NCBI GenBank assembly: GCA_028819475.1
Contig: JAPPLJ010000023.1
Span: 1 to 64,000 of the forward strand
Length of the DNA: 64,000 nt
Reading direction: 5' to 3'
Source: Rhodospirillaceae bacterium
Lineage (GTDB): Bacteria > Pseudomonadota > Alphaproteobacteria > Bin65
Shown piece after piece: positions 52,034 through 61,143 of the stretch. The notes beneath the pieces are model-generated. The model searched no databases and was not told the DNA's origin. It worked only from the letters and a program-made list of their open reading frames with translations. A program made the position numbers and the translations under genes. The stretch's first letter is position 1; each line of letters opens with the position of its first letter.

Positions 52034-52357
52034 TGTTTTATTTCAGTTCGTCGGGATCGCGTCGGTTCCAGGCGAGGCACGAAAAGCCGTTCTTGTTCAG
52101 CGCGTTACGGCAGTGCGCACGCTGCCGGTCTGTACCCGGTCTTCATCCCGGAAGCGGATGAATGCAAACTGCTGGGCACGACTGACCTTGTATGACCTTG
52201 TCGGCGGAATGTGGAGCACCCCCGGCATTTGACCCGACGCTGGTCTCGCGGTGCAAGAGTTGCCTTGGCTATCCCCGACGAAATCGGTGTGATCGATTAG
52301 CTGGATGGCTTCAAGAGCCGGTATCGGTCGCCCCGCAAATCCTGCGATGTGTACTCT
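52034..52357. other. 5' exon side of the group II intron, no intact gene
   Basis: Just upstream of the intron on the minus strand a short frame ends GFSCLAWNRRDPDELK and stop before the intron starts, perhaps the tail of an interrupted or decayed gene. Nothing else is clear. Confidence 0.35.
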
Positions 52358-53881
52358 TCAAGCAACGTGGCCATTCCAAACCAGCGGCTCGTTCGTTTCG
52401 GAGTCCATGACTCCGTCCAGAATTGGCGGAGACCCCGCGTCAGCCTTTGCCTGATCGAGTTGATGTTGTGTTAAGCCGCGAGCCGGAGATGCAGAACCGC
52501 GCATCCAATCGTGCGAAAAGTCAGTGCCGCTCAAGATGGCATTGACAAGATTCGCGCCGGTCAGATCTGCCTTACCGAGATTTGCGCCTGCCAAGTTTGC
52601 CTTGGTCAGCTCGGCCCCGTGCAGGTCCGCACCTGCGCCGCCGAGATTGGCGTTGCTCAAATCGGCTCCGCCTAGCTTTGCATCTCTCAAACTTGCCGCC
52701 CTGAGATCCGCTCCACTCAAGTTCGCACCACCAAGATGAGCAGCATCGAGCTTGGCGCCCCCCATCGATGCCCCGCGCATGTCCGCACCGCCCAACTCCG
52801 CTCCTCGTAGGTCCGCTCCTTCCAATTGAACACCCACCAATCTCGACGGGAACAGGCTTCCCTTCCAAAGATTCTGTCCCACAAGATCGACGAGACCGAG
52901 ATTGGCATCTCGTAGATCCGCTCCGCCCAACCTAGCGGCAGATAAGTTGACCCGCCTCATGTCGGCGCCGCGAAAATTGGCGCCATGCATGTTGGCGGCT
53001 GACAAATCAGCGCCTGGGAGAACAGCGTTGGCGAAACAGGCTTGCCAGCCCCGTACACGCCGCAAATCCGCCATTGTGAAGTCGAAGTTCGAAAAGTTCG
53101 CACTGTGGAAGATAAGACCGGGCAGGCAGGCATCGGCGAGATTCATCCTGAACCCCTCCGCGCTTTCCAAGGCGATCTGCGCTTCGCTCCGCTGAGCAAT
53201 CTGGCTCATCACCGCCTCGATGTCTTTTGCCAGTTCGGGAACTGGTCCGACTCTCCGATCGGCGACGAAGAATGGACCGTAATGCTCTGCTGGCGCTGAC
53301 TCGAACCATGGCGCATCGTCCTGGCCCGTTTCATCTTCATCCTCTTCAGCATCGCCCGCATCGCCCACATCTGGTTCGCGCTGTTCTTCATCTTCGGGCG
53401 TTTCCGAATCTTCCGGTGATCCGACGCGTTCCTCCGCTTCTCCTCTAGTCCGGTCGACGACAAACGCCGAAAAGAGCTGCATGATCGGTATGTGCAAACT
53501 ATCCGGATATTCCCTTGCGAGGCGAGCCAGTGCGTGAATGCCACCTATGCGGACCGACCCGATATCGGCATTGCCCAGCATTTCGGCACCCTTCTGAAAC
53601 CGGTCGTTCAACAACATCTGCACCGCGGTATCCGACTGGCGGCGTGTCGCATCCGCTTGATGTTCGGCCACGGTGCTGCGCCAAATTGCAAGGGGAAGGC
53701 CGATTGCAGCAGCGAGGATCAAGCCGAGGTTGCGAAGCGTTGTACTGGCGGACTCCCCGCCGGTCAGCCATACAGGACAGGTAACCCAGACAACGCCCGT
53801 TGCGATGATAAAAACCACCGTCCATGCCGCAATCCACCACGGCAACGGAATCCGACTGAATAAGCTGCGCATCTGTCTCAA
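52358..53881 (-). CDS. Membrane-anchored pentapeptide-repeat protein
   Basis: 507 residues. Two membrane segments lie at residues about 15-35 and 48-65, followed by a soluble helical part (ADATRRQSDTAVQMLLNDRF, the type often seen before pentapeptide repeats) and an acidic stretch (residues 155-190). From about residue 260 on come many A(D/N)LxG five-residue repeats, such as LSAANMHGANFRGADMRR and GANLSGADLRAASLRDA, which form a right-handed quadrilateral beta-helix. The role is unknown; it sits at the edge of the defence island. Confidence 0.82.
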   Translation of the reverse strand: MRQMRSLFSRIPLPWWIAAWTVVFIIATGVVWVTCPVWLTGGESASTTLRNLGLILAAAIGLPLAIWRSTVAEHQADATRRQSDTAVQMLLNDRFQKGAEMLGNADIGSVRIGGIHALARLAREYPDSLHIPIMQLFSAFVVDRTRGEAEERVGSPEDSETPEDEEQREPDVGDAGDAEEDEDETGQDDAPWFESAPAEHYGPFFVADRRVGPVPELAKDIEAVMSQIAQRSEAQIALESAEGFRMNLADACLPGLIFHSANFSNFDFTMADLRRVRGWQACFANAVLPGADLSAANMHGANFRGADMRRVNLSAARLGGADLRDANLGLVDLVGQNLWKGSLFPSRLVGVQLEGADLRGAELGGADMRGASMGGAKLDAAHLGGANLSGADLRAASLRDAKLGGADLSNANLGGAGADLHGAELTKANLAGANLGKADLTGANLVNAILSGTDFSHDWMRGSASPARGLTQHQLDQAKADAGSPPILDGVMDSETNEPLVWNGHVA

Positions 53882-54253
53882 TCGCGTTACGCCTCCGCTC
53901 TAGGCCAACACTTGCTGATATTGCCGTGAATCGGAAATCCGGTCATCTCACTTCCTGCGATGTCCCCGCATCTCGTCACCCGTCGCGCGCCCTTCCCTGG
54001 GCATCCATTTCGCTTTCCCCTGTCCCAAAGATGCCCTATTTCGGCCGCTGCCCAAGACGCTTCGCCACAACAGGCCCAGACGCGTTCAACCCCCAGCCCC
54101 TCAACTTCAGATCCCGACACAACCAGCACCGAACGTCCAACCTGGACCCTCGCAGAAGAAACCGACAAACGCTGCCCAGTTTCAACAACTCGATCTAACA
54201 CTCTCTTCTTTCCATCTCGTCAGGGACGAGCATGGTTGGCTCTGTCGTTCCCA
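53882..54253. other. Gap between pentapeptide and HEPN-like genes
   Basis: Lower GC, with no gene having a ribosome site or recognisable product. It probably holds the promoter for the 52358-53881 gene. Confidence 0.35.
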
Positions 54254-55681
54254 CTATTCACTAGGATGGCGAAAGAACAGCCGACTCAACTCAGAGATCA
54301 CGGCGGGATACGTGCCCAATGTGCGCCCCGCTTCTGTAGCCTGTAGCTCACGCTCCGCCATTTCCGCATTGGGAACAACGTGAAACACGGAATTGCGGAA
54401 GTGTCTGTGCGCCACTTCCCTTCCCGGAATGGCCAGATATTCTTCCAATGCTTCGCTTCTGAAGTCTGGGTTCTTTGCTGCCGCTTCACGATACAACCTT
54501 AGCGGTTCGTAAAGTAACGCCATCATGGAGGTAAGCGGTGCAAGCAATTCCTTCGCCCTCTGCAAACCTGCAATTTTACGTACATCACCTAGGGGCACCA
54601 TCGGAGCATCCGGCGCCACAATACCTCCATGAGGAAATGTTCGGAACACATGCACGGTTTCATTCAAAAGCACATAAGTAGCAAACAGCAATCTCGTGAG
54701 CGGATACATCGCTCTGAACAAGTGGGCTTCGTGCCTGCTTCCAAGATCTAGGGATTGCGGTCCTTCTTCAAAGCCCGGCTCTGCGAGCTTCAATACGAGC
54801 GCAGAGCCAGGAAACGGGGTTTGGTTTTCTTCTGGATCTATAGGAGGATAATACCGTTCGGGCGCGGAAGGGCTAATCTCATAAGTGCACTGTGCGATAC
54901 GGAGTGCAGCATCGTGCTCCTGTTTGTTGGGTCTCCATGAACGGATAGCCTCCGGAATTTGACCTATTCTATGTGTAAATCTGTCTATCGACTTCTTCCA
55001 CTCCTTCATTCCATCTGGGTCGTGGCATTCTGTCATACGTTCCGCAACCCATGGAAATGCCCAGAGGGCGCAGTACATTCTTTGCACTTCCGGAAGTCTT
55101 GCTAGCTCCTGCTGGAATAATGCGATGAGCTTTTGCCGTATTCGTTCCAAATAAGCGTCGAACTCCACTTGTATTTCGAATGTGACGTTATACGAGTCCT
55201 TTGTCCTTAAGAAGGCTCTTTGTGCTACTTCGTGGTTGCCGGTCGGGTGCAAAAAAGAATCTCGAAACTCACCGAGCGTGGCAACGACATCCGCATGCCG
55301 CGCGATGCAATCGTCCATATCTTTGTCCTTGTAAAACGTCCGTTTCGAGCTTGTATCCTGATAGAATTTTATGCTAGCGTAGAATAGACACAGATAAATC
55401 TGTATTGGTACAAAAGTTGCAATGACCAAGGTGTTTCTGTTGACCTGAGAATTCTCTAGCTTCTGATCCTCAAGCATTTTAGTTGCGACATCTTCAAATC
55501 CATCTTCGGTTAGACCTTCCGAATAGCCGCAGGATACTTTGGCCCGATGTCGATGCGCTAAATTGCGAACAGCTATCTGTCGTATGCCTTCAACGAACGT
55601 ATTCCGGTGATACAGTGCGTCTCGGTATGGCGCTGTAGCAGCTTCAAGTCCCGCAATATCTAAGTCGCAAATGTCGGTCAT
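54254..55681 (-). CDS. Unknown protein with two HEPN-like ribonuclease motifs
   Basis: 475 residues from the ATG at 55681 (GGAG six bases before); ATGs at 55696 and 55738 are alternatives. Two segments fit the Rx4H motif of HEPN ribonucleases: R140-D-S-F-L-H145 in GEFRDSFLHPTGN and R429-N-S-V-F-H434 in HFRNSVFHVVP. Both sit in predicted helical surroundings. The GC content is lower than in neighbouring genes, a sign of transfer. It lies 160 bases downstream of the WYL regulator gene of the CBASS locus on the same strand, so it could be a co-regulated defence effector. The whole family is not one I recognise. Confidence 0.6.
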   Translation of the reverse strand: MTDICDLDIAGLEAATAPYRDALYHRNTFVEGIRQIAVRNLAHRHRAKVSCGYSEGLTEDGFEDVATKMLEDQKLENSQVNRNTLVIATFVPIQIYLCLFYASIKFYQDTSSKRTFYKDKDMDDCIARHADVVATLGEFRDSFLHPTGNHEVAQRAFLRTKDSYNVTFEIQVEFDAYLERIRQKLIALFQQELARLPEVQRMYCALWAFPWVAERMTECHDPDGMKEWKKSIDRFTHRIGQIPEAIRSWRPNKQEHDAALRIAQCTYEISPSAPERYYPPIDPEENQTPFPGSALVLKLAEPGFEEGPQSLDLGSRHEAHLFRAMYPLTRLLFATYVLLNETVHVFRTFPHGGIVAPDAPMVPLGDVRKIAGLQRAKELLAPLTSMMALLYEPLRLYREAAAKNPDFRSEALEEYLAIPGREVAHRHFRNSVFHVVPNAEMAERELQATEAGRTLGTYPAVISELSRLFFRHPSE

Positions 55682-55844
55682 GTTGGCTCCACTCATTTTC
55701 CTGAACCACTTGTCGTTGCTTTCAAAAGCGTTATACAATCGAGCTCATCGAGTCATCCCAATAGCGCAAGCAGAATGGAGCGAATTCCTGGTACAGGTTG
55801 TATACGCAGAACGCGGATATCTGAGCTCTGTGCCGTGTACAATG

Positions 55845-56732
55845 TCATTTATTCGAGGTTAGTTTTTTTGAAGCTGCTCTTGCGTCTCGAATCGCAATCT
55901 CCACTTCTTCAAGATTTTCAAGTCTGATCTGGGCCCTAGAGGGAGAAAGCTCATTGAGATCAAGGTTCATCCGTTTAACGAAATAGTAAGCTAGTGCCAG
56001 GCGAACTTCGATCTCTCGAAGGCCATCTCGCATATCGTAATCCCTTTGAACTGCCTGGCTCTGTTCTTCCGTCAAGCTTGGGTGAGGAATAAGCCTCAAC
56101 TTGATCCTCTCGCTCCATTCGAGATCATGCTCGGCTTGAAACGTGACCGGCTTCAATCTGCCCAGTCGCTCAATCCGAGTTAGCACAAAGTCCCGAAACT
56201 CCTGCCGCTCGCAGCACCATGCACGGGCGTGCCATCGATGGCCGTCGAATGCGATGGCGTGCGGGGCGATGTTCCGCCAGCGTGAGTTCGTCAACGACTG
56301 GTAACGCACCGATAGTGCCCGATGTGACCGGATGGCCTCCAAGACCCTCCGCAGTACCTCGGCACGAACATCTCTGCCGATTTCGGGCGCAATGTCTGCA
56401 GCCGGCATTTCACTGAACCAAAGGTTCTCGCGTCCAAGTACGCCGCTAGCCCATGCACGGAGCTGAAGCAGCAACTGATTGGCAGAGACGTTAAGAAATC
56501 GGGGCTTGATATCCTTAGAAGCGATGTATCGCTTTTGCGTGGCGTCGTACTCGATGTTGCCGCCCGCGAGCTCCCGGTAGTGCCGCAGGTCTACGGAGGC
56601 CTGTGGCGTCGATATATCGAACCGTTTTTCGAGATCGTTCCGGTTGAGGCGGCCCTCCCAGAACAACCGCCATTCGATGAACTCAAGCCGCGGTATGAGG
56701 TTCCGACCTGGCTGCTCAGCGGGATCGGGCAT
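55845..56732 (-). CDS. WYL-domain transcriptional regulator (CapW-like)
   Basis: 295 residues. An N-terminal winged helix-turn-helix (RLEFIEWRLFWEGRLNRNDL, ISTPQASVDLRHYRE) is followed by a WYL ligand-binding domain (residues about 130-200: ALSVRYQSLTNSRWRNIAPH, FDGHRWHARAWC, FRDFVLTRIERLG) and a C-terminal extension. CapW proteins with this layout repress CBASS operons until infection. The gene is divergent from the CBASS operon, and a palindrome in the gap (56758-56776) lies over the operon promoter. Confidence 0.85.
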   Translation of the reverse strand: MPDPAEQPGRNLIPRLEFIEWRLFWEGRLNRNDLEKRFDISTPQASVDLRHYRELAGGNIEYDATQKRYIASKDIKPRFLNVSANQLLLQLRAWASGVLGRENLWFSEMPAADIAPEIGRDVRAEVLRRVLEAIRSHRALSVRYQSLTNSRWRNIAPHAIAFDGHRWHARAWCCERQEFRDFVLTRIERLGRLKPVTFQAEHDLEWSERIKLRLIPHPSLTEEQSQAVQRDYDMRDGLREIEVRLALAYYFVKRMNLDLNELSPSRAQIRLENLEEVEIAIRDARAASKKLTSNK

Positions 56733-56752
56733 GGTATGACCCCTATTGCTTC

Positions 56753-56783
56753 TTGACGGGTATAGCAGCTATACCCATATACT
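56753..56783 (+). promoter_or_regulatory. CBASS operon promoter
   Basis: TTGACG (56753-56758) as -35 with CATATA (17 bases on) or TATACT (19 bases on) as -10. The palindromic operator fills the space between them, so bound repressor would block polymerase. The CD-NTase ATG is about 80 bases downstream. Confidence 0.6.
56758..56776. promoter_or_regulatory. Palindromic operator, probable CapW-type site
   Basis: GGGTATAG-CAG-CTATACCC, perfect 8-bp arms with a 3-base centre. A looser second site (TATA-CTGTC-TATA) follows at about 56778-56790. It lies 26 bases before the WYL gene start. Confidence 0.7.
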
Positions 56784-56864
56784 GTCTATACGGTCAATGC
56801 GACTTGCGGACCTCAGCCTCGGGTCAACTCGCTGTCGCGACCATCCGGGATTCTGGAGACCCAA

Positions 56865-57830
56865 ATGAGCCGGGACCACATATCGCATCGCGAGATCGCA
56901 CAGTTTGCCGCCGATCGCGTCAACCTGCCAAGGGCTAAGGCGCAAGAATACCGCGCGCAAGCACGCCGATTGCGAGAGAAGCTCGAAGACTACCTCGACG
57001 AGCATCCCGACTTCACGCTGCGGAAGATGCTGCTCTCCGGAAGCCTGGCAAAGGGAACCGCACTCCGCTCCCTGAACGACATCGACGTCGCCTGCTATGT
57101 GAGCGGGGCCGAAGCGCCTACGGACGTCGAGGAGCTCCTGGAGTATATCGCCGAACGCCTCCGCAAGGCATTTCCCAATTTCTCGCCGGATCAGGTGCAG
57201 CCCCAGACCTACTCCGTCACCGTCTCCTTCAGGGGTACAGGGCTGGACGTCGACGTCGTGCCGATCCTCTACGACGGAGACCCACAGTGGTACGGCAATC
57301 TCGTGAGCCAAGACGACGGCTCGTTTCTGAAGACCAGCATCCCGCTGCATCTCGAGTTCGCCGGAAAACGCAAGAAAGCGCAGGAGACACACTTCGCGCA
57401 GGTCGTTCGGCTCGCAAAGTTCTGGACTCGTCGTATGAAGCTCGAACAGGACGGGTTCCGCTTCAAGTCTTTCATGGTCGAGATGATCCTAGCCAAGCTG
57501 TGCGACGACGGTTTGGACTTCAGCGACTATCCCGAGGCGTTGCAGCACTTCTTCACCTACGTCACCCGCTCTGATCTCCGCGAACGCATCGTGTTTCCCG
57601 ATTATTACAAGCCCTCCACGGTGGGCCACCTCGACGATGAGGTCCAGATCATCGATCCGGTGAACGCCGAGAACAATGTCGCTCGCCTGTACACGTCGGA
57701 GAACGCCGACGCGATCGCTGACGCGGCGGACGCCGCCGGCGACGCCATCGACGCGGCTCTCCGCGCCCCAACCAAACAGCTGACCGTTGCCTACTGGCAG
57801 AAGGTCTTCGGCTCAGCCTTCCAAGCCTGA
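56865..57830 (+). CDS. CD-NTase (cGAS/DncV-like nucleotidyltransferase) of CBASS
   Basis: 321 residues. The active site is GSLAKGT (59-65) with D72 and D74 in NDIDVACY and a third carboxylate in GLDVDVVP (D128/D130). The helical C-terminal half (FKSFMVEMILAKLCDDGLDF) fits the family. On phage infection such enzymes make cyclic oligonucleotides that switch on an effector. With HORMA and TRIP13 genes next to it, it belongs to the CdnC/D-type group of type III CBASS. The exact product is not predictable by eye; SAVED effectors usually bind cyclic tri- or dinucleotides. Confidence 0.9.
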   Translation: MSRDHISHREIAQFAADRVNLPRAKAQEYRAQARRLREKLEDYLDEHPDFTLRKMLLSGSLAKGTALRSLNDIDVACYVSGAEAPTDVEELLEYIAERLRKAFPNFSPDQVQPQTYSVTVSFRGTGLDVDVVPILYDGDPQWYGNLVSQDDGSFLKTSIPLHLEFAGKRKKAQETHFAQVVRLAKFWTRRMKLEQDGFRFKSFMVEMILAKLCDDGLDFSDYPEALQHFFTYVTRSDLRERIVFPDYYKPSTVGHLDDEVQIIDPVNAENNVARLYTSENADAIADAADAAGDAIDAALRAPTKQLTVAYWQKVFGSAFQA

Positions 57831-57839
57831 GGTCGATCC

Positions 57840-58355
57840 ATGTTCGATACCTACGCCATCACCGAAAGCGCGACCTTCACGGTCACGCATGCCCGCCACA
57901 TGGCGGCGAAAGTCGCTACCGATCTCAAGCGCATGCAGCGCCTCTACGATTCTCCCAGCGACGCGGACATCGACGCCTACGAGGCCGAGGTAATCGCATT
58001 GCTGAAGGCGGGTTACCTCGGAACGGTTTGGTACGGCTTTAGACGAGATGGGCTCTGGATCGAGCCGACCATCAAATACACGCCGCGTGAGCTGTACGGC
58101 GCATCCGCAAGCGACGATGACCCCGGAAGGATCCGCCGCGGCGCAAACGTCTCCGGAGCCGACTTTTACAGCTACCTCACCTACAGCTCTTCTTGGAACA
58201 GCCTGACGGCGTATGAGCAGGATGCGTTCAAGAGGACCCTGCCGTTCTATCGCCGCGGCGCCGCTGAACCGGCGGTCTACGGCTATATTTCCCATGACAG
58301 GACGTATTCCTCGGGTTCACGAGCCCTCGATCGGTCCAGCGTGCGGAGCTACTGA
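57840..58355 (+). CDS. Bacterial HORMA-domain protein (Cap7)
   Basis: 171 residues. The sequence fits bacterial HORMA family 1: ESATFTVTHARHMAAKVATD at the N-terminus, YLGTVWYGFRRDG, DDDPGRIRRGANVSGADFYS in the middle, and a C-terminal safety-belt-like end with DRTYSSGSRAL. In type III CBASS the HORMA protein senses infection and activates the CD-NTase. It begins 9 bases after the CD-NTase stop. Its stop overlaps the ATPase start (TGATG). Confidence 0.82.
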   Translation: MFDTYAITESATFTVTHARHMAAKVATDLKRMQRLYDSPSDADIDAYEAEVIALLKAGYLGTVWYGFRRDGLWIEPTIKYTPRELYGASASDDDPGRIRRGANVSGADFYSYLTYSSSWNSLTAYEQDAFKRTLPFYRRGAAEPAVYGYISHDRTYSSGSRALDRSSVRSY

Positions 58356-59302
58356 TGACCAACAAGCCGTCTGTCGACGAACTCTTCGAACGGCGGATCA
58401 CATATCCCGACGTCGATACCCGGGAGCGTCTTGGCCAACTCGTCGGGCTGGATGAACAGAAGAGCCGGCTGACCAAAATCCTTGCCCTCCTCGTCAACCC
58501 GAACGGTCTTCAAGACTGGGCACGGCGGCATCAACAAGGGGCCGGGCACTTGATCGATGCGGTACTTCGACGGCCGCCCCTAGTCGTCCTCGCCGGAGAT
58601 GTCGGTTCTGGAAAAACTGAACTTGCCGAAACGATCGGCGATGCCGTGGCACGCCAGGAAGACATCGACATCACGCTATTTCCTCTGAGCCTGTCCACTC
58701 GTGGACAGGGGCGGGTCGGCGAAATGACCCAGCTTCTCTCAGCGGCCTTCGACCACACGGTCAACGAAGCCATCAAGCTGAAATCGAGGTCTGGACAAGC
58801 ACGCGGTGCTGTCATCCTGCTCGTCGACGAGGCCGACGCGCTCGCCCAGTCGCGGGAGGCTTCGCAAATGCATCACGAAGACCGCGCCGGAGTGAACGCG
58901 TTCATCCGCGGCATCGATCGGATCGCCAACGCTAGGCTCCCCGCGGCGGTCATAATGTGCACCAACCGCCTCGACGCCCTAGATCCGGCTGTCCGCCGAC
59001 GAGCGGCAGACATCCTCCCGTTCTCGCGCCCGAACGAAGAGCAACGCGCGTTCGTTCTGTCTACAAGGCTTGAGCCGATCGGTCTGGACCGTCAGTATAT
59101 CGAGGCCCTTGTGTCAGCCACTGGGCCGATCCGAGACGCGCGCCAATACGGCTTTACCTTCTCCGATCTCCTACAGCGTCTGCTCCCGGCGCTCGTTCTC
59201 GATGCATATCCCTCGCGTCCCATCGATGGTGCCCGCGCCGTCGAAATCGCTCAGTCCATGCAACCGACGCCTCCGTTTCAAGACGGCAAAGCAGCCTTGT
59301 GA
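58355..59302 (+). CDS. TRIP13/Pch2-like AAA+ ATPase (Cap6)
   Basis: 315 residues. Walker A is GDVGSGKT (81-88), Walker B is ILLVDEADAL (from 154), sensor 1 is AAVIMCTNR, and an arginine-finger region follows in DPAVRRRAADI. In CBASS it unfolds the activated HORMA protein and keeps the system off without infection. The spacing to neighbours shows co-translation with the HORMA gene and close coupling to the effector gene. Confidence 0.88.
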   Translation: MTNKPSVDELFERRITYPDVDTRERLGQLVGLDEQKSRLTKILALLVNPNGLQDWARRHQQGAGHLIDAVLRRPPLVVLAGDVGSGKTELAETIGDAVARQEDIDITLFPLSLSTRGQGRVGEMTQLLSAAFDHTVNEAIKLKSRSGQARGAVILLVDEADALAQSREASQMHHEDRAGVNAFIRGIDRIANARLPAAVIMCTNRLDALDPAVRRRAADILPFSRPNEEQRAFVLSTRLEPIGLDRQYIEALVSATGPIRDARQYGFTFSDLLQRLLPALVLDAYPSRPIDGARAVEIAQSMQPTPPFQDGKAAL

Positions 59303-59312
59303 GGACAATGCG

Positions 59313-60842
59313 ATGACACAGGCTGTCGCCATCCGTCGCGACGGAGATACCTTCCAAGCGCGTCAGTTCTGGCTTCGAGCCGCACGTCTCCTCGACCCCA
59401 GGAGCCCCGTCACCCGTGTCGGCTTCGAAAGCGGCCCTAAGAGCTTTGACGACATATGGGTGGAGTACGAGCCAGGCCGTCAACCTCAGGCCCATGATGG
59501 AGCGCTGCTTCGACGCGAACATCTTCAGTGCAAATGGCACGTCGCGCCCGGGACGTATGGGTACGCCGACCTTGTCGACCCAGAATTCATCAATGCTAAC
59601 ACGCGCTCGCTGCTTCAGCGCGCGCATGATGCCCAGTTGGCCCATGCGCCTGACGGTACCGGAGCACGCTTCAAGCTCGTCACAAACTGGCAGATCGATC
59701 GCAGCGACCCTCTTGGTCCAATGATAAACAACCGCTCCGGCAGTATGCGCTTGGAGCGACTCTATGGCTCCAAGACGGACAGCAGCAAGGCTGGCGCTGT
59801 CCGAAAGTCGTGGCGCGAACACCTGGGAATCGACGAAGACGATTTACGAGTACTGGCGAATACCCTTGCTTTCAGTCACACTTCCGAGACGCTCGACGGT
59901 CTCCGCGAGCGCCTCGACGAAGTTTTTGACACGGTAGGCCTGGTACGAATCCCGCCGAACCAGAGCGCACTGATATACGATGACATTGTTTTCCATTGGA
60001 TGGCACAGGGCCGCCAAGACTTCGATCCCACGACCTTTCGGGAGGCCTGTGCGCGAGAAGACCTGCTCGGCCAATCCCAGGGTCGTCGACGTGTTTATGG
60101 CGTTAAGTCTTTTGAACACGCCTTTGATCGTCTTGAAGATCGCTGCGACGGGGTTATCGATTTCGTGCCGATATTCAACGAACGATACATTCGAAACGAT
60201 AGTGATTGGGAAGGCGAAATATATCCGAAGCTGGAAACGTTCTTGAAGAACGCAGCCAAGGCGCAGCCGAGACTGCGCCTCGCGCTCGACGCCCATACCA
60301 CCCTCGCGTTTGCAGCCGGCTCAATCCTCAATATCAAGTCTGGTCGCCATGTCGAGTTGGAGCAGCGAACTCTTGGACGGCGCCTGTGGGCAGCCGATGA
60401 CATGCCCCCAGATTCCGGTTGGCCCACACTCGACAGCTCCTCAGCAGATCTTTGCGCAGACCAAGACGATCTCGCTGTTGCCCTTGGAATCACTCACGAC
60501 ATCGTGGACCATGTGCGGCGCTACATCGACGTGCGACTGCATTCGGTTGGCAGGCTGCTCAGCCTCATACCCACGACGCGGCAAAGTGCACAGGTAGTAG
60601 CCAGTGGTCGACACGCATTCGACTTGGTTCAAGTAGCTAAGGATGCAATCCAGAGAGCGAAATTAAAGAAGTCTCAATCCGCTACTACGCATGTCTTCAT
60701 CGCGGCGCCGAACGCCTTAACATTTTTCCTGGGTCAACAGCAGCCATTACTCGGCCGGGTTCGAATATATGAATTCGACTTCGAAGGCGAACGTGGGGGA
60801 TCCTATACAGCTTCCTTAACGCTTCCTTTATCGCGTCGCTAG
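59313..60842 (+). CDS. SAVED-domain effector with N-terminal nuclease domain (Cap4-like)
   Basis: 509 residues from the ATG at 59313, preceded by GAGGA. The N-terminal part has E39, D46/D47 and Q72-C-K74 (GFESGPKSFDDIWVEY and HLQCKWH), a PD-(D/E)xK-like set as in the DUF4297 nuclease of Cap4. The C-terminal half is a SAVED domain (LRLALDAHTTLAFAAGS, HVFIAAPNALTFFLGQQ, FEGERGGSYTASLTLP) that should bind the cyclic oligonucleotide and assemble the nuclease. It would degrade DNA and kill or stall the infected cell. It is the last gene of the operon. Confidence 0.82.
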   Translation: MTQAVAIRRDGDTFQARQFWLRAARLLDPRSPVTRVGFESGPKSFDDIWVEYEPGRQPQAHDGALLRREHLQCKWHVAPGTYGYADLVDPEFINANTRSLLQRAHDAQLAHAPDGTGARFKLVTNWQIDRSDPLGPMINNRSGSMRLERLYGSKTDSSKAGAVRKSWREHLGIDEDDLRVLANTLAFSHTSETLDGLRERLDEVFDTVGLVRIPPNQSALIYDDIVFHWMAQGRQDFDPTTFREACAREDLLGQSQGRRRVYGVKSFEHAFDRLEDRCDGVIDFVPIFNERYIRNDSDWEGEIYPKLETFLKNAAKAQPRLRLALDAHTTLAFAAGSILNIKSGRHVELEQRTLGRRLWAADDMPPDSGWPTLDSSSADLCADQDDLAVALGITHDIVDHVRRYIDVRLHSVGRLLSLIPTTRQSAQVVASGRHAFDLVQVAKDAIQRAKLKKSQSATTHVFIAAPNALTFFLGQQQPLLGRVRIYEFDFEGERGGSYTASLTLPLSRR

Positions 60843-61143
60843 CCGCGCATTCGGCTCTCATATTGATGGCATGTCGGAAATTCTTGTCGATATCTGCTGC
60901 TCGCTAACCGACGTTACTGGCAATGGACTAAAGAATTGATCACAATATTGGTACTATTGGTCAAACATTTCTCTGACCACCTCAAGCGCCTTGTCTATTT
61001 CACTTATTCCTCCGGTAAGCTACCCAAACCCTTGCCACGAATTCCTGAAGTAAATCCGCAAGAAAAGTAGCTTCCTTTACCTTCTGCGCAACCGCGACTA
61101 TATCATCCATCATCAAAAATCCCTGCTAGTGCGAACTTAAGAA
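60843..61143. other. Gap after the CBASS operon, no gene seen
   Basis: AT-rich compared with the window and without a protein-like frame. No strong hairpin with T-run is visible after the SAVED gene stop. Confidence 0.35.

Noticed and set aside
52111-52120. Alternative group II intron 5' end at GTGCGCACTG
   Set aside because: The GTGCGCC at 52033 leads directly into sequence with intron-like pairing; the upstream one reads through protein-like sequence. It cannot be fully excluded.
56219-56416. Small plus-strand frame inside the WYL gene
   Set aside because: Shadow of the WYL gene, no start signal.
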